Below are positions 1-6,838 of a stretch of DNA of 9,006 nt, one piece after another. The DNA lies in contig CBFHYO010000066.1 in assembly GCA_965660075.1 (NCBI GenBank), positions 1-9,006 of the forward strand. Reading direction: 5' to 3'. Every line of letters starts with the position of its first letter. The stretch's first letter is position 1. The notes under the pieces are model-generated. The model was not told the origin of the DNA and did no database searches. It saw only the letters and a list, made by a program, of their open reading frames with translations. Source of the stretch: CAYYFV01 sp965660075. Its GTDB lineage: Bacteria; Patescibacteriota; Gracilibacteria; UBA1369; GCA-2718715. Made by a program: the position numbers and the translations under genes.

Positions 1-554
1 TGTTCAAGGGTAATGCCTGTAATCTGGTTTTGTCTAAAATGTGAAATTAGACTTAGTATGCTATTATTACCAACATTTTTTGGAACTTGATCTATATAGC
101 TTATAGAAAAGGTACCGAAGTTTGTATTGATCATGTGCCCTTTGTCTATGCAACTAGAAACGCTAAAATGTGGACTTGATGGATAATAAAGTACATCCAT
201 TGTAACTTCATTATATGATTTGAAATCTATATGAGAAATTATTTGGTCTTCGATTTTTTCTAAAATTTGAAATAAAAAGTTACCACTAGGTGTAATAATT
301 AATTCCGAACGAGTTTGTTTGATTATTTTTTTTATGTTTTGAATATTTGAGTTTGCTAATTCAGTATGAACACTAGTGGAATTTGGTAGGTAATCTGTAT
401 CTCCCCAAATGTTTGTTGTGATACCCTGGTTATTTGTTATTCCATAATTTTCTGTGACATCGAAAATTCTACTTACTTGATTGCGTATGTATTTTGGTTG
501 GAATTCTGCTAGGTGTTTTATAAAGTGAGCTTGAGCACTGGGTCTTTTTGGCAT
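1..554 (-). CDS. Unrecognised protein, 5' part only (runs off the left edge)
   Basis: The minus strand is open from an ATG at 554 to the left edge, giving 184 residues and no stop, so the C-terminus is missing. The protein begins MPKRPSAQAHFIKHLAEFQP. It contains no signal peptide and no membrane segment, so it is probably cytoplasmic. I recognise no family. Visible features are a Lys/Ile-rich helix followed by a beta-turn segment (IIKQTRSELIITPSGNFLF, about residues 75-93) and a central stretch of alternating hydrophobic residues (MDVLYYPSSPHFSVSS) that looks like beta-strands. Codon use is ordinary for the window and there are no internal stops in a continuous 554-base frame, which supports a real gene. 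No Shine-Dalgarno sequence precedes the ATG. It is divergent from the giant exported protein gene, sharing a 109-base intergenic region with it. The start is chosen because it is the first in-frame ATG after the presumed promoter. Confidence 0.7.
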   Translation of the reverse strand, partial: MPKRPSAQAHFIKHLAEFQPKYIRNQVSRIFDVTENYGITNNQGITTNIWGDTDYLPNSTSVHTELANSNIQNIKKIIKQTRSELIITPSGNFLFQILEKIEDQIISHIDFKSYNEVTMDVLYYPSSPHFSVSSCIDKGHMINTNFGTFSISYIDQVPKNVGNNSILSLISHFRQNQITGITLE

Positions 555-595
555 TTTGTCTAGAGTTTTTTTAGTAAAAATTTACATTTTAGTAG

Positions 596-601
596 ATTAT
601 A
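596..601 (-). promoter_or_regulatory. Possible -10 box for the leftward gene
   Basis: Read on the minus strand, positions 601 to 596 are a perfect TATAAT, about 42 bases upstream of the ATG at 554. This would give a 5' leader of roughly 35 bases. No good -35 hexamer is seen: the bases at 17-base spacing (624 to 619, minus strand) read CGGTCA. In AT-rich DNA a chance TATAAT is common, so this is a weak call resting on position in a divergent gene gap. Confidence 0.35.
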
Positions 602-624
602 AAGCAAGAATTGTAGCTTGACCG

Positions 625-641
625 TTATAGATATGCTATAA
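625..641. repeat. Small inverted repeat overlapping the -10 box
   Basis: TTATAG (625-630) and CTATAA (636-641) are exact reverse complements separated by five bases (ATATG). The right arm overlaps the -10 hexamer of the rightward gene, where a repressor operator could sit. With six-base arms made mainly of A/T it may be chance, and the arms do not extend further outward or inward. Confidence 0.25.
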
Positions 642-642
642 T
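634..642 (+). promoter_or_regulatory. Extended -10 promoter of the giant exported protein gene
   Basis: The string TGCTATAAT is a perfect extended -10 element (TGn followed by TATAAT). It would start transcription near 649-651, leaving a leader of only about 14 bases before the ATG at 664. A TTGACC at 618-623 looks like a -35 box but lies only 13 bases from the -10, too close for a normal sigma-70 spacer, so the extended -10 probably carries the activity. The leader is almost pure A/T and has no ribosome-binding site. The same TGC-TAnAAT arrangement recurs at 5614-5622 before the reverse transcriptase gene. Confidence 0.5.
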
Positions 643-663
643 GGTTAGATTTAAAAAATATAA

Positions 664-3600
664 ATGATTAAAAAAATAAGGATATATATTGTTTTGTTAT
701 TTTGTGTTTTGGGGATTGCACTTTTGTCTATAAATTCAATAGAGCAACCGCCTACTATTGATATACCAAATTTTGCAACCGCAAGTTTAAATACTAAATT
801 TACTGCAGATAGTTTTGATTTTAGATATAAGAATTTTATTGGAAGTAAAGAGTGTGATCGCAATACCACAAACAAGGTTTTACTGATAAATGAAAAGTTA
901 CAGGTTTTTTCGGAGTTTTTAGCTTCTAATATTGATTTTTCTAAAGATGATTTGTCAAAACTTAAATTTATCTATGTTGTGGTAGATCCATCATCCGAGG
1001 AGTATTTTAAGTTAAGTCCGGGTTTTGCAGAGATTGCCAACATCAAGGAATCTTTTTCTATGGATGCTTTAATTCAGTCTGGTACTCCGGTATTTGTAAT
1101 GTTTAATCAAAATGTATCTGTGTGTAGTGATTTTGATTTTCAAAGTAAAATCCAATATTCACCATATGATTTAGTTTATCTAGCTGGGGATATTAATGAT
1201 GCCTTAGAGTCGAATCTTGAAATCGAACAAGTTTATCAAACAAATCTTATTTCAAGTACAGAGGTACTGTTTTCGAATAATCTTTTCAAAGATTTTTATT
1301 GGGTTAAAACTCAAGAAAAACAACTTGAGCAACCTGAGCAACCGAATCAAAATGATAATCAGCCTCAAGATCCAGAAGTTCCAGAGGGTGTAGTGTTAGT
1401 AGATAGCGACTCAGATGGATTTAATGATGATGTTGATAATTGTCCTACTGTTTTTAATCCACAGCAGAATAATTACGATCGTGATACACATGGAGATGCC
1501 TGTGATAACGATGTCGACAACGATAATAAAGTAGATGTCGATTCTAATGGTCAGACTATTTTGGATATTTGTTTGTTAACTCCATTTGTGGACAACCGAG
1601 TGGTTAACGAATATGGATGTTTAGATTTAGATTATGATGGAGCGATGTTTGGTGATATTCCATTGTTGTCAGAATTTCAAGTTTTAAACCTGGTTGTGGA
1701 TAATTGTCCTGATGTGAACAATAATGATCAGCTAGACACTGATTTAGATGGAATAGGCGATGTGTGTGATAATAGTAATGATTTAGATTTTTCTGCGATG
1801 ATGAATAGAGTAATAGATCCTAACGGGTGTTTAGCACAGTTTCCTCCAGAGACAAGTTTTTTTGAGGATTCAGAACAAAGGCCATTCGATAATTATCCTG
1901 TAAGATTTGTGATAAACCATAGTGAAAAATCATTACTATCTAATGCTGTTATGTATGACAAAACCCTTCATCAAAGGATTCAAAATGATGGAAAACTCAG
2001 AAATACTGATGTTTTTTCCAATCAGTTAGCCTTGTTTAATTTAATTGATTCAGATTTAAAATCTCAAGTTGAGGCTATTTGGGCTACACCTGGTGTTATA
2101 AAATGGTTAGATGATTTGCAATATGACTTTGGTTGGAAGCGTTTTGTTTCTGGTAATGTAAGTTCTTTGATTTTTAGAGATCCATCCAAACCTCAGTGGA
2201 ATGACTATTTAAACTATGAGATGCTTAATACCGCTAAAGGCTTTAAATTTTCTTATACAGACCAAAATCCAAAAGATTGGGCTTTAGAGGTAAAATCTCA
2301 AAATGGTCTTAAGTTGGATCCAAAAGTTGCCGACTTTCTACCAGAATTTAATGGATTTTTACCAGTTTTGTATACGAATGATGTTATTTATCAAACTGAA
2401 TTAAAAGCTTTGACCGCAGATTCTGGAATTAATGCGAATCAACATAAAAACATACAAAATTTAACTCGTACACCATTGGTTGAGTTAAGTGTTTTTCCGG
2501 ATTCAGAGAATAATAATGCTTTTATGGTTAATGCTGGATGCTCTCAACGTCCATTTACTTCGGATGTAGCGTTTTTTCAGAAACTTGGTCAAAATTCTGC
2601 TGATTATGATTATTTAGAATATGAATTTGATAAATTTAGTTCTGCAAAATTTGCTGCTCCCGATAATCAACGTATGAGGTTTGAAGATTTTGGATTTGAT
2701 CAAACACCATTATTTGCAGAGCAAATTACCAAAAATTCTGGGCTTGCAGAACTAGCTGTGAAATATTTCGAAGAAAAAGTTTATGATTCAGAAATGGTTA
2801 AGTTTATTAATACATCTTTTATTTATCCTAATTTTGCTAAACGAGCTTTTGTTCGTGGTTGTGGGAGAGCTTTTTTACGATCCCAGGTTGAGGGTTCATA
2901 TGACCCTAGAGTCTTTGTTCCAGAGGGACAAAATGGTTGGAATTTATTATTTAAGAATCGAAATTTTGAAAACTTTGATTGGCAATTAGATCAAAAAACA
3001 CCCGGAGTTGGTTTGTGCCCTAGAGGCTTGGCTGATTGTGATTTTGTCGAAAGTCACCAATGTACTGATGGCCTAAAGCCTTATGTGGTTATGTTTAAAG
3101 ATCTTGTTGATATTCGTAATTTTGATGTTGATCAAAATTTGGCAATCGGTGGACAGACATGTTTTGTGGTAGATCCTTTAAAGAACAAGTCTTCGGAGGT
3201 TGTAGCTGGAGCTCTTAAAAATTTAATAGAGGATTATAATTTGGATGCAATTTCTTCTGATGACTATCATACACCTTTTCAGGCGTATCAAACTGCTGAT
3301 TATACTCCTAAAATGCAATTAACAACTGCTTTTAGAGATTGGTTTAATGAGGATTTATCAGTAGAAAATAGCAATGAACTTTTTATGATGCTTGGTTTAT
3401 CAGTTGGATTTTCTAAATCTTCTTATTATGATGCAATTGGAATTCCCGACAAAAACACTACTCCAGACCCAGCTTTATTAGAGCAGCAGTTGTATGAATA
3501 TAATACAAAATGGGTAGATACTGCTGTGGGTGTTCGCGAAAATTTAATGTGTAGTGCTGACTTAGATTCTAAACCATATATGGCTGAACATAATTGGAAT

Positions 3601-5187
3601 CCAAATATTTCTTCTATTGGGCATAGTAGTGTTATGGATATGCTGTTATTAGATGAACAAGTTTATGAAAATGTAGGTCGGATTGCTACAAATATAACGG
3701 AGGTGGCAGAGAGATTTTTTAAATTATTTGCGACCGGCTTCTGGGATGAAAAATGGAACCGTGGAAATTTGTTAAAACTTTCAAGTTCAGATGAATATTA
3801 TCAAATGATGAAACTCATGAGTGCTCATTATGCAACTCAAAATGGATACATGATAATTGCTAATCAGTTTTTTATGTTTTGGAATGAATTGCCAAGTTTG
3901 AATAAAGTTAAACCAAATCAAAGAGCAGACCAAGATACCGGTGGTTATCAATTTCAGCCAAATGCATACTCTTTAGAGCAATCGTTGGCAGACTTGTTAA
4001 TGGTCCAACATCGTGTATCACCTTTGTTATCTGCTCCATATAGGTACCATACTTTAGGGTCCTTGGTGCCAGATTCTATTCAAGATTTGTTTGGGTTTTA
4101 TCAAAGTACTTTTATCGAAAAAACTTGGTTAAATGCTATACTAAATTACAACTATGGAAAGGCTTTATCCCAACCTTATTTGATGCCAATGCGTGATTTA
4201 GATCTTCGCTCCCCAAACGCATACGTAATGCTTCGTGAATATGAAAATGCTGTTGTAATTAAGAATTTTGGCTTTCGAGACTTGGTAGTTTCTAAAGACT
4301 CTCTGCCAGCTGGTAAAACTTTTGCAAGATTGGTTGGATTGCCAATATTGTCTCCAGATGCAGATACCTTTAATACTGGTTTTCGGGCAAGTAGTGCTGC
4401 GAGTCAATTATTTTGTCCTGTTGCCGAAAAACAAAATATTTCTTTTATAGAAACTTGTGTTGCCAATAAGGATGCTGATAGTAGCTTGCCAAACCCAACA
4501 CTAAATCCTGAGTGTTATACAGCCTGTAACTCGCAGATAGATTTTTTCCGTCTTAGAAATAAAGTGGGCGATATGCAATATTTGTCTGAACAACAACTGA
4601 GTGAGTCTAGTGGAGATATCGATGGTGATGGTATTAAAGATAAGGAAGATGAATGTATTTTTACAAGTAAATCACGTAACGATGATGGTAGCTGTAGTGA
4701 TGAAAATTCAGAATTTAAGAGCTTTTATGACTACTTAAAACTTGCCCAAGACGGTGAAAGTCAGTTGGTAGAACCATTTTGGTTAATGGAGTTAGATTCT
4801 GATTTTGTTATTAACCCTGGAGAGTCTGTAATTTTATACTCTTTGGAGGAAATTTCTAAATCTGTTCCAGAGTTAGATGGATTGCCTGATGGTTTTTACA
4901 ACATTTACAAGGATTCTGCATTTTGTAATGGTCAAGTTGATGTGTTGGCAGATAATATTGTGGTGAACAAATTTTTAGAAAATGGTGCTGTCGAATCTTT
5001 CAAGAAAGTAGTTTGTAATGACTTATTTGTTCCTGATGATAATCCTGTAGATTTATCAGTTAAACCAAGCAACCAAGCGATTTCTGAATCTTGTGATGCG
5101 AACTTTATAGATTTTAAATGTTTATTTCCAAATGTGTTTGGTATGGATTTTGAATATTTTAAAAATCGTTTAAACTCTGACTCTTAA
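664..5187 (+). CDS. Giant exported protein: TSP3-type Ca-binding repeats plus glycoside-hydrolase-like (GHL) region
   Basis: This is a 1507-residue protein. Residues 1-25 form a basic start (MIKK) and a hydrophobic stretch, a signal peptide or N-terminal anchor; Cys14 lies inside the hydrophobic core and is not a convincing lipobox. Residues 30-215 are an unrecognised domain. Residues 218-241 are a Gln/Glu/Pro/Asn-rich linker. Residues 247-375 are Asp-rich thrombospondin type 3 repeats (DSDSDGFNDD, DNCPTVFNP, DTDLDGIGDVCDN), expected to bind calcium and form disulfides outside the cell. The middle resembles hypothetical glycosyl hydrolase TIM barrels. Residues 834-873 run from a VDP turn through a helix to YNLDAISSDDYHTP, close in pattern to YDVDGIHFDDY of GHL10/DUF187 proteins, and residues 1189-1203 (MLREYENAVVIKNFG) resemble the barrel's closing strands in GHL15-type proteins. 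DIDGDGIKDKEDEC at 1318-1331 is a further TSP3-like loop. No C-terminal anchor or sorting signal is visible. The TSP3 call is firm; the hydrolase relation is inferred from pattern alone and its substrate is unknown. The start is favoured by the signal segment and the promoter just upstream. Confidence 0.9.
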   Translation: MIKKIRIYIVLLFCVLGIALLSINSIEQPPTIDIPNFATASLNTKFTADSFDFRYKNFIGSKECDRNTTNKVLLINEKLQVFSEFLASNIDFSKDDLSKLKFIYVVVDPSSEEYFKLSPGFAEIANIKESFSMDALIQSGTPVFVMFNQNVSVCSDFDFQSKIQYSPYDLVYLAGDINDALESNLEIEQVYQTNLISSTEVLFSNNLFKDFYWVKTQEKQLEQPEQPNQNDNQPQDPEVPEGVVLVDSDSDGFNDDVDNCPTVFNPQQNNYDRDTHGDACDNDVDNDNKVDVDSNGQTILDICLLTPFVDNRVVNEYGCLDLDYDGAMFGDIPLLSEFQVLNLVVDNCPDVNNNDQLDTDLDGIGDVCDNSNDLDFSAMMNRVIDPNGCLAQFPPETSFFEDSEQRPFDNYPVRFVINHSEKSLLSNAVMYDKTLHQRIQNDGKLRNTDVFSNQLALFNLIDSDLKSQVEAIWATPGVIKWLDDLQYDFGWKRFVSGNVSSLIFRDPSKPQWNDYLNYEMLNTAKGFKFSYTDQNPKDWALEVKSQNGLKLDPKVADFLPEFNGFLPVLYTNDVIYQTELKALTADSGINANQHKNIQNLTRTPLVELSVFPDSENNNAFMVNAGCSQRPFTSDVAFFQKLGQNSADYDYLEYEFDKFSSAKFAAPDNQRMRFEDFGFDQTPLFAEQITKNSGLAELAVKYFEEKVYDSEMVKFINTSFIYPNFAKRAFVRGCGRAFLRSQVEGSYDPRVFVPEGQNGWNLLFKNRNFENFDWQLDQKTPGVGLCPRGLADCDFVESHQCTDGLKPYVVMFKDLVDIRNFDVDQNLAIGGQTCFVVDPLKNKSSEVVAGALKNLIEDYNLDAISSDDYHTPFQAYQTADYTPKMQLTTAFRDWFNEDLSVENSNELFMMLGLSVGFSKSSYYDAIGIPDKNTTPDPALLEQQLYEYNTKWVDTAVGVRENLMCSADLDSKPYMAEHNWNPNISSIGHSSVMDMLLLDEQVYENVGRIATNITEVAERFFKLFATGFWDEKWNRGNLLKLSSSDEYYQMMKLMSAHYATQNGYMIIANQFFMFWNELPSLNKVKPNQRADQDTGGYQFQPNAYSLEQSLADLLMVQHRVSPLLSAPYRYHTLGSLVPDSIQDLFGFYQSTFIEKTWLNAILNYNYGKALSQPYLMPMRDLDLRSPNAYVMLREYENAVVIKNFGFRDLVVSKDSLPAGKTFARLVGLPILSPDADTFNTGFRASSAASQLFCPVAEKQNISFIETCVANKDADSSLPNPTLNPECYTACNSQIDFFRLRNKVGDMQYLSEQQLSESSGDIDGDGIKDKEDECIFTSKSRNDDGSCSDENSEFKSFYDYLKLAQDGESQLVEPFWLMELDSDFVINPGESVILYSLEEISKSVPELDGLPDGFYNIYKDSAFCNGQVDVLADNIVVNKFLENGAVESFKKVVCNDLFVPDDNPVDLSVKPSNQAISESCDANFIDFKCLFPNVFGMDFEYFKNRLNSDS
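1402..1788 (+). other. Thrombospondin type 3-like repeat cluster (protein domain)
   Basis: This stretch encodes residues 247-375 of the giant protein. It holds two clear DxDxDGxxDxxDNCP units (residues 247-261, and 344-349 leading into 358-370), paired Cys residues (260/280, 348/368), and a more degenerate Asp/Asn-rich unit between them (281-295). This spacing of Asp and Cys is typical of calcium-binding TSP3 repeats in secreted bacterial proteins. The stretch sits directly after the Gln/Pro linker and probably acts as a stiff spacer that separates the N-terminal domain from the hydrolase-like region. Confidence 0.8.
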
Positions 5188-5215
5188 GTATAAAAATTGA
5201 ATAATATAAAGCTTT

Positions 5216-5593
5216 ATGAATAATTTTTTTGAACATCTAGATCCGCTAGCCTTTGATATTGCTGCCAATAAAGCAACAGAAGCACCATTTACTGGGGAGT
5301 ATGATAAGTTTTTCGAAGAGGGGATATATTACTGCAAAGCTTGTGGCCAAGAGTTGTTTGTATCTCAAGATAAATTTGATTCTGGGTGCGGGTGGCCAGC
5401 ATTTAGTAAAGTTTCAGATGAATCTGCCGTTAGGCTCGAGTCCGATTATTCCCATGGTATGAGCCGCGTAGAGGTACTGTGTTCAAACTGTGGTGCGCAC
5501 TTAGGACATGTTTTTAACGATGGACCTTTGCCAAGTGGGGAAAGGTACTGTATAAATTCTGCTATTTTAGATTTTGAGTCTGGTGACATGTAG
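5216..5593 (+). CDS. msrB: Peptide-methionine (R)-S-oxide reductase MsrB
   Basis: MsrB reduces the R form of methionine sulfoxide in oxidised proteins back to methionine, using thioredoxin or a similar donor. The 125-residue protein is complete and close to the family's usual size for a single-domain form. All hallmarks are visible: zinc-binding pairs C40-x-x-C43 (YYCKACG) and C89-x-x-C92 (CSNCGAHLGHVF), the SGCGWPAF motif with C58, and the catalytic cysteine C112 in ERYCINS. C58 lies 54 residues before C112, the arrangement of MsrBs that use a resolving cysteine. It has no signal peptide, so it acts in the cytoplasm. The gene starts 28 bases after the giant exported protein, in the same direction, with no terminator visible between, so it may be read from the same transcript. 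No Shine-Dalgarno site is seen. The start is supported by the family-typical N-terminus (TEAPFTGEY at 21-29). It ends with TAG, while the other complete genes here end with TAA. Confidence 0.97.
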   Translation: MNNFFEHLDPLAFDIAANKATEAPFTGEYDKFFEEGIYYCKACGQELFVSQDKFDSGCGWPAFSKVSDESAVRLESDYSHGMSRVEVLCSNCGAHLGHVFNDGPLPSGERYCINSAILDFESGDM

Positions 5594-5613
5594 TTTTTAA
5601 TCCTTTTATAATT

Positions 5614-5622
5614 TGCTAGAAT
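5614..5622 (+). promoter_or_regulatory. Extended -10 promoter for the reverse transcriptase block
   Basis: TGCTAGAAT matches the extended -10 pattern TGnTAnAAT, like the element before the giant gene. It lies in the 61-base gap after msrB and would start transcription near 5629-5631, about 25 bases before the ATG at 5655. There is no good -35 box: the 17-base position (5594-5599) is T-rich. A purine run, AAAAGAAAGA (5641-5650), sits four bases before the start codon and is the nearest thing to a ribosome-binding site. The gap is too short to hold a free-standing retron-type structured RNA. Confidence 0.45.
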
Positions 5623-5654
5623 AAGTTTGCTCGAACTTTAAAAAGAAAGACTTA

Positions 5655-6836
5655 ATGTCTAGAAATAAAAAAAATAAAACTACAAGACAAACCAATACCT
5701 GTTCATTAATTGATGAATCTGTTGATTTATCAATAGGTTCGAGCTTTTTTGATTTTTTTACCAAATCTTTGTTAACAAATGGATTTAAAAATAGATATTT
5801 TTCGTTTTATGGTTTTAAAAATGTAATTTATTTTTATAAATCTTTTGGTCCTTCGGTGTTAAATCCTTTAAAATTAATAAAAATTCCTAAATCTTCTAAT
5901 AAAACTCGCTTGGTATATCTTAATTCTATGTATGATAGATTATTTGCTGATAGAGTTTTAAAATCATTACCAACTGTACATTCAAAATTTGTGTATGGAT
6001 TAGAAGATAGACCCTTTTATTTGATTTCTAAAAAAATTAATAGTTTTTATAAGTCTAAAAAGTATTTTTTTGTAATTGGCGATTTTAAAAATTTTTCAGA
6101 TTCGATTCCTAAAATTGTTTTGCAAAAACTTATTCAAAACTCTGAATTATTTAATTCTAAACAAAAATCAGATCTTAAATATTTTTTAAATAAATCGGTT
6201 TTTGATGGTGAGTCGTTGCATACTAAATTAAATGGAATGCATACTGGTACTGCTATTACAAACTATTTATTGAATTATTTTTTATTAGATTTTGATAATT
6301 ATTTAGCAAAACATTCAAATTATTATATGCGTGTTGGTGATGATTTTGTATGCGTTTTTAAGCAGAATAACTCCTCTAAACAAGTAACTGATTTTATTAA
6401 TTCTTTCCAAAAATCTAAGAATTTAGAGATAAATGTTGATGTTTTTCGAGATAATTTTGAATTCTTAGCTTATAGGTATAGTAATGGTAAAATTAAGGTG
6501 AGAGATTCTTCTGTTAAAAAGTTTTTGGCAAATGTATCCTCTAAACTTCAGGTTTTAGATGCTGATTTAGATTCTAAAATTTGTTCTCTAGATGCTATTT
6601 ATAAAAAGCGTAATGGATTGTTGGATTTACAGAAAAAATTTTTATTGGATTACCGTTTTGTTAATTGTAATGAGCAGATTAAATTAATTTCTCGTGAAAT
6701 AAAAAGATATCAAAATAGATTTTTATTTGGTTATTTGGGTTTTAAAAACTCTAGCGAATTAAATTTGTTATTGAATTCTTTAAAAATTAAAAGTTTTCAG
6801 AAACTTTATTATGAAAATAAAATCAATAAAAAATAA
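5655..6836 (+). CDS. Divergent reverse transcriptase (motif C VGDD)
   Basis: This 393-residue protein carries the reverse transcriptase blocks in order. RT1 is at about 76-105 (IKIPKSSNKTRLVYL, then YDRLFADRVL). RT2 is at 113-128 (VYGLEDRPFY). Motif A is at 140-151 (VIGDFKNFSDSI, metal-binding D143). Motif B is at 194-214 (GMHTGTAITNYLLNYF, then D212/D214). Motif C is at 225-232 (MRVGDDFV, D229 and D230). FEFLAYRY at 268-275 matches the FLG strand after the palm, and a Lys-rich helical thumb-like region follows to the end. All three catalytic aspartates are present, so DNA synthesis is plausible. The usual Tyr of YxDD is Val, motif B reads GMHTGTA instead of G-PQGS/T, and the motif D lysine is not evident. 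There is no HNH nuclease or maturase X domain, which argues against a mobile group II intron. The short B-to-C spacing recalls diversity-generating or abortive-infection-type RTs. It is the first gene of a tight block with the next two. RT identity is strong; the subfamily is not assignable by eye. Confidence 0.88.
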   Translation: MSRNKKNKTTRQTNTCSLIDESVDLSIGSSFFDFFTKSLLTNGFKNRYFSFYGFKNVIYFYKSFGPSVLNPLKLIKIPKSSNKTRLVYLNSMYDRLFADRVLKSLPTVHSKFVYGLEDRPFYLISKKINSFYKSKKYFFVIGDFKNFSDSIPKIVLQKLIQNSELFNSKQKSDLKYFLNKSVFDGESLHTKLNGMHTGTAITNYLLNYFLLDFDNYLAKHSNYYMRVGDDFVCVFKQNNSSKQVTDFINSFQKSKNLEINVDVFRDNFEFLAYRYSNGKIKVRDSSVKKFLANVSSKLQVLDADLDSKICSLDAIYKKRNGLLDLQKKFLLDYRFVNCNEQIKLISREIKRYQNRFLFGYLGFKNSSELNLLLNSLKIKSFQKLYYENKINKK

Positions 6837-6838
6837 AT

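Noticed and set aside
618..642. Classic sigma-70 promoter TTGACC with TATAAT
   Set aside because: The spacer is only 13 bases, too short for normal use. The extended -10 alone is the better reading.
651..875. Minus-strand open frame of 74 codons
   Set aside because: It lies antisense over the signal peptide and first domain of the giant gene, resembles no family, and its start has no supporting signal. It is a shadow of the real gene.
1321..1350. Short direct repeat GAGCAACC in the linker
   Set aside because: Two copies of eight bases within a Gln/Glu/Pro linker are explained by repeated EQP codons and do not indicate a mobile or CRISPR repeat.
2783..2989. Plus-strand 68-codon frame that looks hydrophobic
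   Set aside because: It sits wholly inside the giant gene in another frame. Its hydrophobic look comes from T-rich codons read out of frame.
664..5187. Alternative genetic code with TGA as glycine
   Set aside because: Over 1500 codons run without an in-frame TGA while glycine is coded normally by GGN, so the standard bacterial code fits.
5188..5215. Promoter or terminator between the giant gene and msrB
   Set aside because: The 28 bases are A/T-rich and contain TATAAA-like strings, but no hairpin and no convincing -35/-10 pair.
5253..5462. Plus-strand 69-codon frame inside msrB
   Set aside because: msrB in the main frame has every family motif, so this is an out-of-frame shadow.
5655..6836. 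Group II intron-encoded protein
   Set aside because: No maturase X domain or HNH nuclease is visible, no intron RNA domain V-like hairpin was noticed in the flanks, and genes are packed on both sides.
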